DNA of 64,000 nt from JADJOM01 sp963817435 (GCA_963817435.1 CAWFNY010000004.1:62001-126000), one strand, 5' to 3'. Counted from the stretch's first letter, positions 1 to 9,423 are shown. Numbers and translations are program-made. The notes: generated by a model from the sequence alone, not told the origin.

Positions 1-308
1 AAGAGGCGCATGACCAGCCCCATCGGCGTGATCACCAGAAAGTACACCAGGCCCATGAACAGCGGGGTCGTGACTTTCGACAGCAGGTGTGAGAGCCCCA
101 TCCACGCCCGGTGCACCCCGCTGAGATAGCCCGGGAGCAGCAGGCCGCCGGCGGTCAGCAGGCCACCCAGCGTCCAGAGCACGAGCGGGGCGATCTCGTG
201 CCCGCGCCAGTGGGAGATGCCCCCCAGCACCAGAAAGGCGATGCCCACGGTGAGGCCGAACTTGCGGCCCTCCCGCGGGGTCAGTCGAGCTGGAATTCGG
301 TCCGCCAA
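1..308 (-). CDS. SxtJ-family membrane protein (partial, runs off window start)
   Basis: A short hydrophobic protein read on the minus strand; about 102 residues are visible and the C-terminus lies outside the window. I chose the TTG start at 308 because a clear GGAGAG ribosome-binding site lies six bases upstream, giving MADRIPARLT and then two or three membrane segments (TVGIAFLVLGG, PLVLWTLGGLLTAGGLLL, TTPLFMGLVYFLVITPMGLV). This pattern and its place directly after a carbamoyltransferase match the SxtJ family, known mainly as a partner of such enzymes; its biochemical role is not established. It overlaps the carbamoyltransferase gene by 28 bases, so the two are translationally coupled. The family call is by pattern and context. 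Confidence 0.7.
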   Translation of the reverse strand, partial: MADRIPARLTPREGRKFGLTVGIAFLVLGGISHWRGHEIAPLVLWTLGGLLTAGGLLLPGYLSGVHRAWMGLSHLLSKVTTPLFMGLVYFLVITPMGLVMRL

Positions 309-2116
309 TCGCCGCTCTCCTTCCATTCGGGCTGGCCGTCCTTGTGCAGCAGGAACGGGTAGAGCACCAGCGCGTCGATGTGGGTCCGCATGAAGCAGCG
401 GTAGGCATCGGCCGGGCTGCAGACGATCGGCTCGCCGCGCACGTTGAACGAGGTATTCACCACCACGGCGCATCCGGTCTGCCGCTCGAACTCCCGGATC
501 AGGTCGTAGTAGTTGGGGCTCGTCTCCGCGGTCACCGTCTGGATGCGGGCCGAGTAGTCGATATGGGTCACCGCCGGAATATCCGAACGCACCACGTTCA
601 ACTGATCGATGCCCCACAGCTTCCGCTGCTGTTCGGTCATCGGAATCTGCCGTGATTTCTTCACCGGTGCGACCAGCAGCATGTAGGGCGAGTCGCCGTC
701 GAGTTCGAAATACTCGCCGACCCGTTCCCGGAGCACGCTCGGCGCGAACGGCCGGAACCCCTCCCGGAACTTGATCTTGATGTTCATGTCCGCCTGCATC
801 TTCGGGCTGCGGGGATCGCCGAGGATGCTGCGGCCGCCCAGCGCCCGCGGACCGAACTCCATCCGGCCGTCGAACCAGCCCACGATCTTTTCGCTGGCCA
901 GCAGCCCCGCGGTCTTCTCGAGCAGCGTCGGGCGGTCGAGACGCTCGTAGGGCGCGCCGATGCTCGTGAGATACTGCTCGATCTGCTCGGGCGTGTAGGA
1001 GGGGCCGAGATAGGCGCCGTGCATGCTGTCACGGCCGGACACGACCGTGCGCGGCTGCTTGAGCTGCCGGTGCCATGCCATCTGGGCGACGCCCAGCGCG
1101 CCGCCCGCATCGCCGGCCGCCGGCTGGATCCAGAGGTGCTTGAACGGTCCCTCGCGAAGCAGCCGGCCATTGCCCACGCAGTTGAGGGCGACGCCACCGG
1201 CGAGACAGAGATTGGGCAGGCCGGTCTCCCGGTGCGCCGTCCGTGCCATGCGGAGCATGATCTCCTCGCACACCACCTGGACGGAGCGGGCGAGATCCAT
1301 CTCCTTCTGGGTGAGCTTGGATTCGGGTTCGCGGGGAGGGCCGCCGAACAGCTCGTGAAAGTGCGGGCTCGTCATGGTGAGCCCGGACAGATAATTGAAG
1401 CAGCGCTGATTGAGCCGGAACGAGCCGTCGTCACGCAGATCGAGCAGCTCGCGATAGATCAGGTCCACATAGGTCGGCTCGCCGTAGGGAGCCAGGCCCA
1501 TCACCTTGTACTCGCCCGAATTCACCTTGAACCCGGTGTAGTAGGTGAAGGCGGAGTAGAGCAGGCCGAGGGAGTCCGGCCAGTGCAGTTCCCGGAGCAG
1601 GGTGATGTCGTTGCCCCGGCCGACGCCGATCGAAGCGGTCGCCCATTCGCCCACGCCATCCATCGTGAGCACCGCCGCTTCCTCGAAGGGCGAGGGGAAG
1701 AAGGCGCTGGCGGCGTGGGACTCGTGATGCTCCGCGTACAGCAGGGGGCCATCGTAGGCGAGCGCCTCACGAATCTCGCGATCCATGTACAGCTTGTCCT
1801 TGATCCACAGCGGCCCCGCCAGCAGGAACGACCTGAACCCGCGTGGCGCGACCCCGAGGTAAGTCTCGAGAATACGCTCGAACTTGAGCAGCGGCTTATC
1901 GTAGAAGCCGACGGCCGTGAGATCCTTGGTGGTGATGCCCGCCGTGGCCAGGCAGTAATCCACGGCCAGCTTCGGGAAGGCGGAGTCCCCCTTGACCCGG
2001 CTGAGGCGCTCCTCGCTGACGGCCGCAACTATGTCGCCGTCGCGCAACAGGCAGGCGGCGCTGTCGTGGTAAAAGGCGGAGATGCCGAGTATGTAGGCCG
2101 GACGGGTGCCGGGCAT
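281..2116 (-). CDS. NodU/CmcH-family carbamoyltransferase
   Basis: About 611 residues. Enzymes of this family transfer a carbamoyl group from carbamoyl phosphate, via carbamoyl-adenylate, to a hydroxyl of a sugar or natural product. The N-terminal Kae1-like part opens with ILGISAFYHDSAACLL and carries the metal-binding motif HHESHAASAFF near residues 130-140, then MDGVGEWAT. The C-terminal YrdC-like part has GRMEFGPRALGGRSILGDPR. I chose the ATG at 2116 because AAGGA lies upstream and the family usually begins just before the YILGISAFYHD segment; a longer frame from 2152 adds 12 unlikely residues. The acceptor cannot be read from sequence. The SxtJ partner downstream and a divergent SGNH hydrolase suggest decoration of a surface glycan or secreted metabolite. 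Confidence 0.9.
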   Translation of the reverse strand: MPGTRPAYILGISAFYHDSAACLLRDGDIVAAVSEERLSRVKGDSAFPKLAVDYCLATAGITTKDLTAVGFYDKPLLKFERILETYLGVAPRGFRSFLLAGPLWIKDKLYMDREIREALAYDGPLLYAEHHESHAASAFFPSPFEEAAVLTMDGVGEWATASIGVGRGNDITLLRELHWPDSLGLLYSAFTYYTGFKVNSGEYKVMGLAPYGEPTYVDLIYRELLDLRDDGSFRLNQRCFNYLSGLTMTSPHFHELFGGPPREPESKLTQKEMDLARSVQVVCEEIMLRMARTAHRETGLPNLCLAGGVALNCVGNGRLLREGPFKHLWIQPAAGDAGGALGVAQMAWHRQLKQPRTVVSGRDSMHGAYLGPSYTPEQIEQYLTSIGAPYERLDRPTLLEKTAGLLASEKIVGWFDGRMEFGPRALGGRSILGDPRSPKMQADMNIKIKFREGFRPFAPSVLRERVGEYFELDGDSPYMLLVAPVKKSRQIPMTEQQRKLWGIDQLNVVRSDIPAVTHIDYSARIQTVTAETSPNYYDLIREFERQTGCAVVVNTSFNVRGEPIVCSPADAYRCFMRTHIDALVLYPFLLHKDGQPEWKESGDWRTEFQLD

Positions 2117-2285
2117 CAGGGATTCCTTGGATTTCCTGGGTAGAGGGTGCACGTTTTGGCAAGAAGCAGGCCAATTTCGGCCTGTCCCGATGGATCTGGC
2201 CCTCCTCTTGCCATTGGTCGGCGCGGGCGTGGGTCAGTAACCTAGTCCGTTCGCGTCCGCTCCACCCCTTTTCGATGGAAACCCC

Positions 2286-3458
2286 ATGAAGTTCGGATCC
2301 GCTCTGGCCAGGCTGGGAAGCGCCGTTCGCGACGGCTGGCTGATGCTTGGGCTTACCCTGGTCTTCTTTCTTGCGCTGGAATTTGGATACCGCGGTATCC
2401 ACGGACTGCGCGGGCTGGCCGCCGATTCCACCGCCACCGCGGCAGATTCCACCCTGCACCCCTACGCGCACGCCCCCTGGTGGGGGCCTTTTCAGGGCCG
2501 GGAGGGGCTCATGGCCCGGAAGAATCGCTACGATCCCTACCGCGCCTTCTGGGCTTACCCGACTACGTCCAGGTATGTCAACGTCGATACTGCAGGGCGA
2601 CGGATCACCCCCCAGCCGCCTGTCACTGGCAGCAGACATCGCCAGCTCTTCATGCTCGGGGGCTCGACCATGTGGGGCTTTACCGCGCGGGATTCCTTCA
2701 CCATTCCCGCCCTGACCGCCGTTGCCCTGCGCGAGCGTGGCATCAGCGACGTGGAAGTCGTGAATCTCGCGCAGCAGGCCTTCAATACCACCCAGGAAGC
2801 TGCGACGCTGGTGATAGAACTCGCACGCGGGCATGTGCCAGACGCAGCGGTCTTTCTCGACGGCTACAACGATATCGCCACCGGGGTCAAGTACGGCACG
2901 CCGGGCCACACCTACGGCGAGGAGGCTACTCAGCAGGATATCGAACTGGGGGTGCGCGGCTTCTGGGCGGAGCTGATCGGGCTCGGGCGCCACTCAGAAC
3001 TCATCCAGCGGCTGCAACGGGCCGTGGGAATCTCACGCCCGCCACCGCCGGTGCGGGGTGGGCCCGAGCGGGTGTGCGGGCGGGTGGCGGGCTATTACCG
3101 CAATGTCGCGCTCTCCGTGGAGGCCCTGGGAAAGCAGTGGGGGTTCCCAGCGCTCTATCTGCAGCAGCCGATCCACGCGACCACCCACAAGCGCCTGACT
3201 CCATGGGAGCACACCCTGTATCAGGGACGCTCCCTCGCGCCTTGCGCCGCATCGCTCGACTCGGCCATGGCCGATCAGGCGGGGCATACCTACTTCTCAC
3301 TCGCGGGACTGTTCGACGCGGATACGGTGTCGGTCTACGTGGATGAGCACGCACACATCACCGAGGACGCCAACCGGAAGGTGGCGGAGCGGATCGCTGA
3401 CCTGGTGGCGCCGCTGCTGCAGCGCCCGGCTACGGCCAGCCTGCCCGCAGTTCGTTGA
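2286..3458 (+). CDS. membrane-anchored SGNH/GDSL-type hydrolase
   Basis: 390 residues. One N-terminal membrane segment (about residues 18-33, LMLGLTLVFFLALEFG) anchors a predicted extracytoplasmic domain. SGNH signatures are present: block I as LGGSTMWG (Ser near 127), a DGYND block near 192-196 supplying the Asn, and a C-terminal VDEHAHIT segment near 350 with the Asp-x-x-His pair. Such proteins act as esterases or O-acyltransferase partners on polysaccharides. It is divergent from the carbamoyltransferase with about 170 bases between starts, so a shared regulatory region and a common role in glycan modification are plausible but inferred. Confidence 0.75.
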   Translation: MKFGSALARLGSAVRDGWLMLGLTLVFFLALEFGYRGIHGLRGLAADSTATAADSTLHPYAHAPWWGPFQGREGLMARKNRYDPYRAFWAYPTTSRYVNVDTAGRRITPQPPVTGSRHRQLFMLGGSTMWGFTARDSFTIPALTAVALRERGISDVEVVNLAQQAFNTTQEAATLVIELARGHVPDAAVFLDGYNDIATGVKYGTPGHTYGEEATQQDIELGVRGFWAELIGLGRHSELIQRLQRAVGISRPPPPVRGGPERVCGRVAGYYRNVALSVEALGKQWGFPALYLQQPIHATTHKRLTPWEHTLYQGRSLAPCAASLDSAMADQAGHTYFSLAGLFDADTVSVYVDEHAHITEDANRKVAERIADLVAPLLQRPATASLPAVR

Positions 3459-3581
3459 GCAGCGTGGCCGCTCCGGACGGCCTCGCGCAACTCGGTGGCC
3501 AGTTGCTCCCCGCCGCCGTGAGTCGGTCATTCTGCCGGCCCGCAGTCTAGCGACTCTCCCGCCCTTTTCCGACTCTCCGCT

Positions 3582-5432
3582 TCACTGGACCTCGTCCGTG
3601 GTGCGGGAGTAGAGGGCCTGGATGGCCTCCTGGTACCGCTGCTCCACCATCCGGCGCTTCACCTTGAATGTCGGAGTCAGCAGCCCCGTTTCGACCGAGA
3701 GTTCCTCCCCCAGGATCGCGATCCGCTTGGGCCGCTCGAACTGGGCGAGGTCGTTCAGCCGGCCCAGCGACTCCGCCTCGAGCAGCTCGCGCACCAGCTT
3801 CTCGTGATAGAGCTGGGTGCGATCGTTGGCCGTGATGCCGTGCTCGATCGCCCATTGCCGGAGCCGCTCGAAGTCGGGCACGATCAGCATCGCCGGGTAG
3901 GGCCGCCGATCCCCGATCATCACCGCCTGCGCGATGAACGGAGACAGCTGGGTGCGCCCCTCGATCGGTTGCGGGGCCACCTTCTTGCCGCCGGCCGTGA
4001 CGATCAGGTCCTTGATCCGGTCGGTGACGTGCAGGTAGCCGTCGTCGTCGAATGTGCCCACGTCTCCGGTGTGGAACCACCCGTCGGCGTCGATCGCCGC
4101 TTTCGTTGCCTCAGGCTGGTTCCAATACCCCTGCATGACCGAGGGGCCCCTCGCCTGAATCTCGCCCTCGTCGCCAATCCGCAACTCGACGCCCGGATAG
4201 GGGAGCCCGACACTGCCCAGCCGCCAATTCTCAGGGCGGTTCGCGGCCAGCACCGGTGCGGTCTCCGTCAATCCGTACCCTTCGTACAGCGGGATCCCGG
4301 CCCCGAGGAAGAACCGGCCCACCACGGGGGAGAGGGGCGCTCCGCCACAAATCATGGTGGAGAGACGCCCGCCGAGGCCGTGGCGGATCTTCCGGAAGAC
4401 CACGAGGTCCGCCAGTCGGTACTTGAACCTCAGACCCAGGCTCGGGGACTTCCGCGCGGCCCAGCAGTCGACCATCGCTCCGCCCACCTCGGCGGCCCAG
4501 TGCACCAGCTTCCCCTTGAGGCCGCCCGCCGCCATCACCTTGCCGTAGACTTTGTCGAACAGGCGGGGGACCGCGATCATGATCTGCGGCCGCACCTCCA
4601 GCAGGTTCGCCGGTACCTGCGCGACCGATTCGGCGTAGGCGATCGTGACCCCATTGTCCCAGTAGTAGAAGTCGCCGATGCGCTCGAGCACGTGGGAGAG
4701 CGGCAGCAGCGAGAGCGCGACCGAACCGGCGCTCGTGGCGAGCGAACCGTGCTGCTTCGAGGCGGCGATCATCGCCGCGAGGTTGTAATGGGTCAGGACC
4801 GCGCCTTTGGGCGTGCCCGTCGTCCCTGACGTATAGATGATGGTCGCGATGCTCGACTCGGAGAGGCTCAGCGCGCGCTTGCGAAGCTCCCGGCTCCAGA
4901 TAGCCTGGCTCTCCGGGTTCTCATCCAGCTCCTTGGCGAGCGACTGCTCCGTGGATCCTGGCGGGGCTGGGTCGAACATCATTACATGGGCCAGCATCGG
5001 GCACTGCTCGCGGATGCCGGCCAGCCGGGTGATCTGGGCCGCAGTGGAGATGAAGAGTGCCTGAGCGCCGCAGTCCCGGAGGATGTAGGCGACCTGATCG
5101 GGAGGGAGCGTCGGGTAGATCGGAACCACGATGAGGCCGAGCGCGAGCGCGGCATAGTCCACCATCGCCCACTCGGGGCGATTCTCCGAGAGCAGCGCCA
5201 CCCGGTCGCCGGACTTCAATCCCCACGCGTTGAGGAGCGCGGCCACCTGGGCGACGCGGAGCTCGACATCCCGGTAACTCAGGCTCAGCCACTGGCCATC
5301 CCGCTTGAAGCGGAGCGCATCCTGCGGGCCGAAGCGGTCGATCGCCTCGTAGAAGATGTGGTTGAGCGTGGTGCGCGAAAACGGTTGCAGTGGAGTGACT
5401 GGGGCCGTGAAATGGGGTGCGATCGTGGTCAT
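3582..5432 (-). CDS. long-chain fatty acyl-CoA synthetase (AMP-forming)
   Basis: 616 residues, usual length for the FadD/FadD15 type. It activates fatty acids to acyl-CoA through an acyl-adenylate in the cytoplasm. The ATP-binding P-loop-like motif TIIYTSGTTGTPKGAVL is at about 197-213, followed by EGYGLTETAPVLA, the adenylate contact GDVGTFDDDGYLHVTDRIKD, and the C-terminal GGKKVAPQPIE segment. Neighbours on this stretch handle storage lipids (phasin, wax-ester synthase, patatin), so it may supply acyl-CoA to storage compounds or recycle released acids; that link is inferred. The gene is monocistronic or first in its own unit; the next gene on the same strand upstream ends in a terminator hairpin. 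Confidence 0.9.
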   Translation of the reverse strand: MTTIAPHFTAPVTPLQPFSRTTLNHIFYEAIDRFGPQDALRFKRDGQWLSLSYRDVELRVAQVAALLNAWGLKSGDRVALLSENRPEWAMVDYAALALGLIVVPIYPTLPPDQVAYILRDCGAQALFISTAAQITRLAGIREQCPMLAHVMMFDPAPPGSTEQSLAKELDENPESQAIWSRELRKRALSLSESSIATIIYTSGTTGTPKGAVLTHYNLAAMIAASKQHGSLATSAGSVALSLLPLSHVLERIGDFYYWDNGVTIAYAESVAQVPANLLEVRPQIMIAVPRLFDKVYGKVMAAGGLKGKLVHWAAEVGGAMVDCWAARKSPSLGLRFKYRLADLVVFRKIRHGLGGRLSTMICGGAPLSPVVGRFFLGAGIPLYEGYGLTETAPVLAANRPENWRLGSVGLPYPGVELRIGDEGEIQARGPSVMQGYWNQPEATKAAIDADGWFHTGDVGTFDDDGYLHVTDRIKDLIVTAGGKKVAPQPIEGRTQLSPFIAQAVMIGDRRPYPAMLIVPDFERLRQWAIEHGITANDRTQLYHEKLVRELLEAESLGRLNDLAQFERPKRIAILGEELSVETGLLTPTFKVKRRMVEQRYQEAIQALYSRTTDEVQ

Positions 5433-5571
5433 CGGGGCCTGCCTTGGGCGGCGCGCGTGGCCTGAACTGGCTCCGTCCGGAGCCCGCCGGGAGCCGCCCC
5501 GGAGGAGGGCGGGGTAGGCGGAGTCAGTCTTGTACAGTTATGGATAGCAGGGAGGGCTTGAAGATCCCGTG

Positions 5572-5598
5572 AAGGCAGGCTGTGACTCAGCCTGCCTT
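5572..5598 (-). terminator. hairpin terminator of the GMC oxidoreductase gene
   Basis: A perfect 10-bp stem (AAGGCAGGCT paired with AGCCTGCCTT) with a 7-base loop. The loop contains the TGA stop codon of the upstream minus-strand gene, so translation ends inside the hairpin. The T-run after the stem is short, so termination strength is uncertain. Confidence 0.65.
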
Positions 5599-7218
5599 TG
5601 CCGCCGGGACGCGACTCATGGCATACTCGGCGAGCGCGGTGATCGTCAGACTGGGATTGACCCCGGGGTTGGCGGGCATGATCGAGCCGTCGATCACGTA
5701 CAGCCCCGGGTAGCCGTGCACCTGGCAGTCAGCATCGATCACACCCTCCCCGGCGTTCCGCCCCATCGGACAGCCACCCAGAATGTGCGCCGTGATCGGG
5801 ATGTCGAACAGCCCCTCATTGACAGACCCCATCGCGATGCCGTTGGTCCGTTCGGCGAACGTCCGGGTCACCTGGTGCCCGATCGCGATCTTGGTCGGAA
5901 TGGTCGCCTCGTTGTCCGGCTGGGAGACGAGATCCCTCCTGAATCCGGTGAAGAGGCTGCGGCCAGGGCGCAGGCGGATGCGGTTGTCCTCCCACTGCAT
6001 TGCCAGCATGATCGTGGTCCGCTCCGCCCAGCCCGGCAGCAGGTGCGTCCGCATGAACTCGCCCGGGTGCCGCACAAGGTGCAGCGCCGACTGACCGAGG
6101 CGCGATGCCAGGCTGCCGGATTCGATCATCGGCCCGCCGAGCAGGCGCATGGCCGAGGAACCTGCGGGGTAACGCACCGGCTCGATCGTCGTCACCGCAT
6201 CGGCCCGGAAGATCGAGGTGATCGCGATGCCCTTCGAGTAGTCGATGTCGGCGCTCCGGGCGACGCTGCCGAGCAGCGCTTCGTTGTTGGTGCGGACCAT
6301 GTCACCGAGCCGCGGTGAAAGCCCGCGGAGCGAACCGGTGACCTCCCGGCAGCGGAAGAGCAGGCGCAGCGACCCCAGGGTCCCCGCGGAGACGATGACG
6401 TGGCGCGCGCGAATCGGCGCCATGTGGCGGTGCAGCAGGCCCGTCGTGCGCCTGGCGTGCACCTCGTACCGCGCTCCGTCCTGCTGCGGTCCCGCCAGTG
6501 GCCGGATGTCGCGGACGGTCGCCTCCGCGATGATCGTGGCGCCCCACTTCTCGGCGAAGTGCAGATAGTTCTTGGGCAGCGTGTTCTTCGAGTTAAGCTG
6601 GCATCCCACCATGCAGCCGCCGCAGTGAGTACAGGCCCGCCGCGCCGGTCCTTCACCACCGAAGTAGGGATCGGGAACCTCCACACCCTCCTGCCCCGGC
6701 GCGCCGAAGAAGGTCCCGACCGGCACCGGCCGGAAGCTCTCTCCGCGTCCGAGTTCCTCGGCGATCCTGCGCAGTTGCTGATCGGCGGGCCACAGCCTCG
6801 GATTCTCGGCGACGCCCAGCATGCGCTTCGCCGTGGCGTAGTGCGGTTGCAGCTCGCGCTTCCACTCGATCGGTCGCTGCCACGCCGGCGAGTTGAAGGC
6901 CTCGTCGCCCGGCTCCATGAGCACGTTAGCATAGCCGAGGCTCCCGCCACCGACGCCCGCGCCATGCAGCACGAACACGTTCTTGAACGGGCTGATCTGC
7001 AGGATGCCGTAACAGCCGACCGAGGGCGCCCACAGATACCGCGGCAGGTCCCACGTGCTGCGCGCGAAGTCCTGATCGCGGAATCGCCGGCCGCGCTCCA
7101 GCACCAGCACCCGATAGCCCTTCTCCGCCAGCCGCATCGCGGAGACGCTGCCACCGAAGCCGGAGCCGATGATGATGTAGTCGAATGTCTCGGTCACGAC
7201 GAACGCTATCCACCTCAT
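5587..7218 (-). CDS. GMC-family FAD oxidoreductase (cholesterol oxidase-like)
   Basis: About 543 residues. The N-terminal FAD dinucleotide motif YIIIGSGFGGSVSAMRLAEK is followed by HGAGVGGGSLGYANV. A cysteine-rich insert CTHCGGCMVGCQLNSKNT is typical of the cholesterol-oxidase/FAD-alcohol dehydrogenase branch. The C-terminus has HILGGCPMG and the GMC_oxred_C signature near VIDGSIMPANPGVNPSLTI. It should oxidise an alcohol or sterol-like substrate; the substrate is not evident. Start is uncertain: ATG at 7218 has no good ribosome site, while GTG at 7197 (VTETFDYI) sits 12 bases after AGGTGG and better fits the family N-terminus. It is divergent from the ArsA pair, with about 100 bases between. 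Confidence 0.85.
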   Translation of the reverse strand: MRWIAFVVTETFDYIIIGSGFGGSVSAMRLAEKGYRVLVLERGRRFRDQDFARSTWDLPRYLWAPSVGCYGILQISPFKNVFVLHGAGVGGGSLGYANVLMEPGDEAFNSPAWQRPIEWKRELQPHYATAKRMLGVAENPRLWPADQQLRRIAEELGRGESFRPVPVGTFFGAPGQEGVEVPDPYFGGEGPARRACTHCGGCMVGCQLNSKNTLPKNYLHFAEKWGATIIAEATVRDIRPLAGPQQDGARYEVHARRTTGLLHRHMAPIRARHVIVSAGTLGSLRLLFRCREVTGSLRGLSPRLGDMVRTNNEALLGSVARSADIDYSKGIAITSIFRADAVTTIEPVRYPAGSSAMRLLGGPMIESGSLASRLGQSALHLVRHPGEFMRTHLLPGWAERTTIMLAMQWEDNRIRLRPGRSLFTGFRRDLVSQPDNEATIPTKIAIGHQVTRTFAERTNGIAMGSVNEGLFDIPITAHILGGCPMGRNAGEGVIDADCQVHGYPGLYVIDGSIMPANPGVNPSLTITALAEYAMSRVPAAKAG

Positions 7219-7315
7219 GCGAGTGGCCGCAAGCTCAAACGCAAAGCTTGAACGGCGAGGCCGGCGCGTTCACCTTCAGGCAGCACGTTGACGGTGCCAC
7301 TCACTGGAAATCTTC

Positions 7316-8215
7316 ATGAAGCTGCTGGAAGAGCTCGCGCGACGACAGCTCGTGGTCGTCACTGGCAAGGGCGGCGTCGGCAAGACGACGCTCGCTGCCG
7401 CGATCGGGCGTCTGCTTGCCGCGAGTGGCCGCCGGACGCTTCTCCTCGAGGTCGATCCCCGCGAGAGTCTCCATCAGCTTCTCGGTACGGAGCCGTCCGG
7501 CGGCCAGGTGGTGAAGGCCGGAACTCGCCTTGCCTCACAGAATCTGCAGGCCCGCGCGGTCGTGGATGGGCTGGTCCGTGAGAAGCTTCCCATCGCTGCC
7601 CTCGCGAGCAAGGTCATCGCCAGCTCCGTCTTCCAGCATTTCGCGGAGGGAGCACCCGGGCTCAAGGAGATGGCGGTCCTCGGGTATGCCCTCCGCACCG
7701 TCGAGGGTCACAACCGTCACAAGGCGGACGTCGTGGTCCTCGACGCGCCCGCGACCGGGCACAGTGCGTCGATGCTCGCGGCTCCCCTGGTGCTCTCCGA
7801 CGCCATCGGCGGCGGCCAGCTCGGCGAGATGGCCAGGGAACTCGCCGGGTTCATCGCCGATCCCAAACGCTGCGGCGTGGTGCTGACGGCCATCGCCGAA
7901 GAGATGCCGGTCCAGGAAGCACTCGAACTGATCGCACTGCTCAGGGAGAAGATCGGCCGTCCGCCCGAGCTGCTCATCGCGAACGCCCTCTATCCGCCAT
8001 TCCCGTCAGGCATCCCGGCCGGCCGCGCCTCCAGTGGCGACACGACGGCGGTTCTCGATCTCTGGCGCCAGCGGCGGGCCGTGAACGAACGGGAACTCAA
8101 GCGCCTCCGGGCCGGCTGGGCGGGGCCGATCGCCGAGATCCCGCTCCTCCCGGTCGACCGCGGTCCCGGCCTGCTCGCCGGGGTCGAATCGGCGCTCGCC
8201 GTGGCATTGCGATGA
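7316..8215 (+). CDS. ArsA/Get3-like ATPase, first of a pair
   Basis: 299 residues with one ATPase domain. The deviant Walker A VVTGKGGVGKTTLAAAIG is near the N-terminus and the switch-II-like segment VVLDAPATGHSASML corresponds to the DTAPTGHT block of ArsA and Get3. There is no second ATPase half and no obvious Cys pair for arsenite, and no arsB or arsR is nearby, so arsenite export is unlikely. Family members are deviant P-loop dimers that couple ATP hydrolysis to client handover. The stop overlaps the next ArsA-like gene by four bases (ATGA), so the two are translationally coupled and may form a heterodimer. The client is unknown. Confidence 0.85.
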   Translation: MKLLEELARRQLVVVTGKGGVGKTTLAAAIGRLLAASGRRTLLLEVDPRESLHQLLGTEPSGGQVVKAGTRLASQNLQARAVVDGLVREKLPIAALASKVIASSVFQHFAEGAPGLKEMAVLGYALRTVEGHNRHKADVVVLDAPATGHSASMLAAPLVLSDAIGGGQLGEMARELAGFIADPKRCGVVLTAIAEEMPVQEALELIALLREKIGRPPELLIANALYPPFPSGIPAGRASSGDTTAVLDLWRQRRAVNERELKRLRAGWAGPIAEIPLLPVDRGPGLLAGVESALAVALR

Positions 8216-9273
8216 GCCTCGGACCACTGGATCAGCGATTGCTGGTGGTGGTCGGCGCGGGAGGCGTCGGCAAGACCACGCTTGCCGCCGCCCTCGGACT
8301 CCAGTCCGCCCGGGCCGGCAAGCACACGCTCGTCATGACCTTCGACCCATCCCTTCGGCTCAAGGACGCCCTCGGCGTCGGAGACGAGGCGAGAGAACGG
8401 GCGGTGCGGGTGAAGTCGGGTACCAAAGGCCGCCTCGATGTCGCCCTGCTCGATGCACGCACCACGTTCGACCGGCTGATTCGCCGGTACGCTCCCGATG
8501 ATGCCGCCGCCGAGCGGATCTTCAGCAACCGTTTCTATCGGGATCTCGCCGGGAACCTCGCCGGCATCCTCGAGTATATGGCCGTCGAGCGCCTCTTCGA
8601 AGTGGCCGCGGACGGCAGCTACGATCGCATCATCCTCGACACCCCACCGACGCGGCAGGCGCTCGACTTCCTCGAGGCGCCGGACCGGATCGTGAACTTT
8701 CTCGACAGCGGGGCGGTGCGCCTCGCATTGAAGCCGTGGTGGGAGAAGGGCGGCGGACTCAAGCGGATGCCGATGCGGATCGCGGCCAGGGGCGTCGAGC
8801 AGATCGTGGACCGGGTGATCGGCGTCCGGCTGCTGCAGGACATGCTCGAATTCTTCCGCGCCTTCGGTCCACTCTATGATGGATTTCGCGGGCGAGCGAG
8901 CGACGTACGGGCGCTGCTGCGCGCCCCCGATTCGCTGTTTCTCCTGGTCAGCGGGCCCGGCGTGGATCGCATCCCCGATACGCTGTTCTTCGCCCGAAAG
9001 CTCAAGGAGGCGGGGCACCGGGTCGGCCCGATCGTGGTGAACCAGGTCCATCCCGCGGCGCCGTTGGCGAAGGGCGTCTCGCCGGACCTGGCCGAGGGGC
9101 TTTCACTGTTCCATTACCTGGGAGAGCGGGATCGGCACGGCCTGGAGCGGTTGCGCCAGCTGCTTTCCCGCGGCGAGCCGCTGCTGGCGATTCCGCTGCA
9201 GGCATCACCTCCGACCGACCTGGCGGAGTTGGAGGCGCTGGGTCGGGTCATCCGGGCGCAACTCGATCACTGA
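8212..9273 (+). CDS. ArsA/Get3-like ATPase, second of a pair
   Basis: 353 residues. Walker A VGAGGVGKTTLAAALGLQ at about 13-30 and switch segment DTPPTRQALDFLEAP, as in the second ATPase of ArsA-like pairs found in Actinobacteria and related groups. It overlaps the preceding paralogue by four bases and is followed by a strong terminator, so the two form a closed two-gene operon. The downstream genes encode a PHA-granule regulator and a phasin. A role for the pair in delivering granule- or membrane-associated proteins is only a hypothesis from eukaryotic Get3 behaviour. No metal-binding Cys cluster is visible. Confidence 0.85.
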   Translation: MSLGPLDQRLLVVVGAGGVGKTTLAAALGLQSARAGKHTLVMTFDPSLRLKDALGVGDEARERAVRVKSGTKGRLDVALLDARTTFDRLIRRYAPDDAAAERIFSNRFYRDLAGNLAGILEYMAVERLFEVAADGSYDRIILDTPPTRQALDFLEAPDRIVNFLDSGAVRLALKPWWEKGGGLKRMPMRIAARGVEQIVDRVIGVRLLQDMLEFFRAFGPLYDGFRGRASDVRALLRAPDSLFLLVSGPGVDRIPDTLFFARKLKEAGHRVGPIVVNQVHPAAPLAKGVSPDLAEGLSLFHYLGERDRHGLERLRQLLSRGEPLLAIPLQASPPTDLAELEALGRVIRAQLDH

Positions 9274-9299
9274 GCCGGCCTCTTGCGGGCCGCGCTGCC

Positions 9300-9333
9300 A
9301 AGGCCGACACCTCCCCCGCGAGGTGTCGGCCTT
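9300..9333 (+). terminator. strong intrinsic terminator after the ArsA pair
   Basis: A perfect 13-bp stem (AAGGCCGACACCT / AGGTGTCGGCCTT) with an 8-base loop, followed by CTTCTTC. It isolates the ArsA operon from the phaR-like gene. Confidence 0.8.
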
Positions 9334-9377
9334 CTTCATGGTCCCGCCGCCGTGGATATCCCACGTGCGGGTGGGGG

Positions 9378-9423
9378 TTGCCGCAATGCGACATTCTGGG
9401 GGTTGCTTTTTTGCCGCAATGCG
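9378..9423 (+). promoter_or_regulatory. direct-repeat operator and promoter of the phaR-like gene
   Basis: The 13-mer TTGCCGCAATGCG occurs exactly twice, at 9378-9390 and 9411-9423, 33 bases apart (about three helical turns, so same face of the DNA). The second copy lies between a plausible -35 (TTGCTT, 9403-9408) and -10 (TAAGTT, 9425-9430; 16-base spacer). PhaR-family regulators are known to bind TGC/GCA-rich sites and to repress their own gene, so autoregulation is the simplest reading. The repeat and spacing are seen; binding is inferred. Confidence 0.65.

Noticed and set aside
7316..9273. Arsenite export system
   Set aside because: Two ArsA-like ATPases, but no arsB/acr3, arsR, arsC or metal-binding cysteines nearby.
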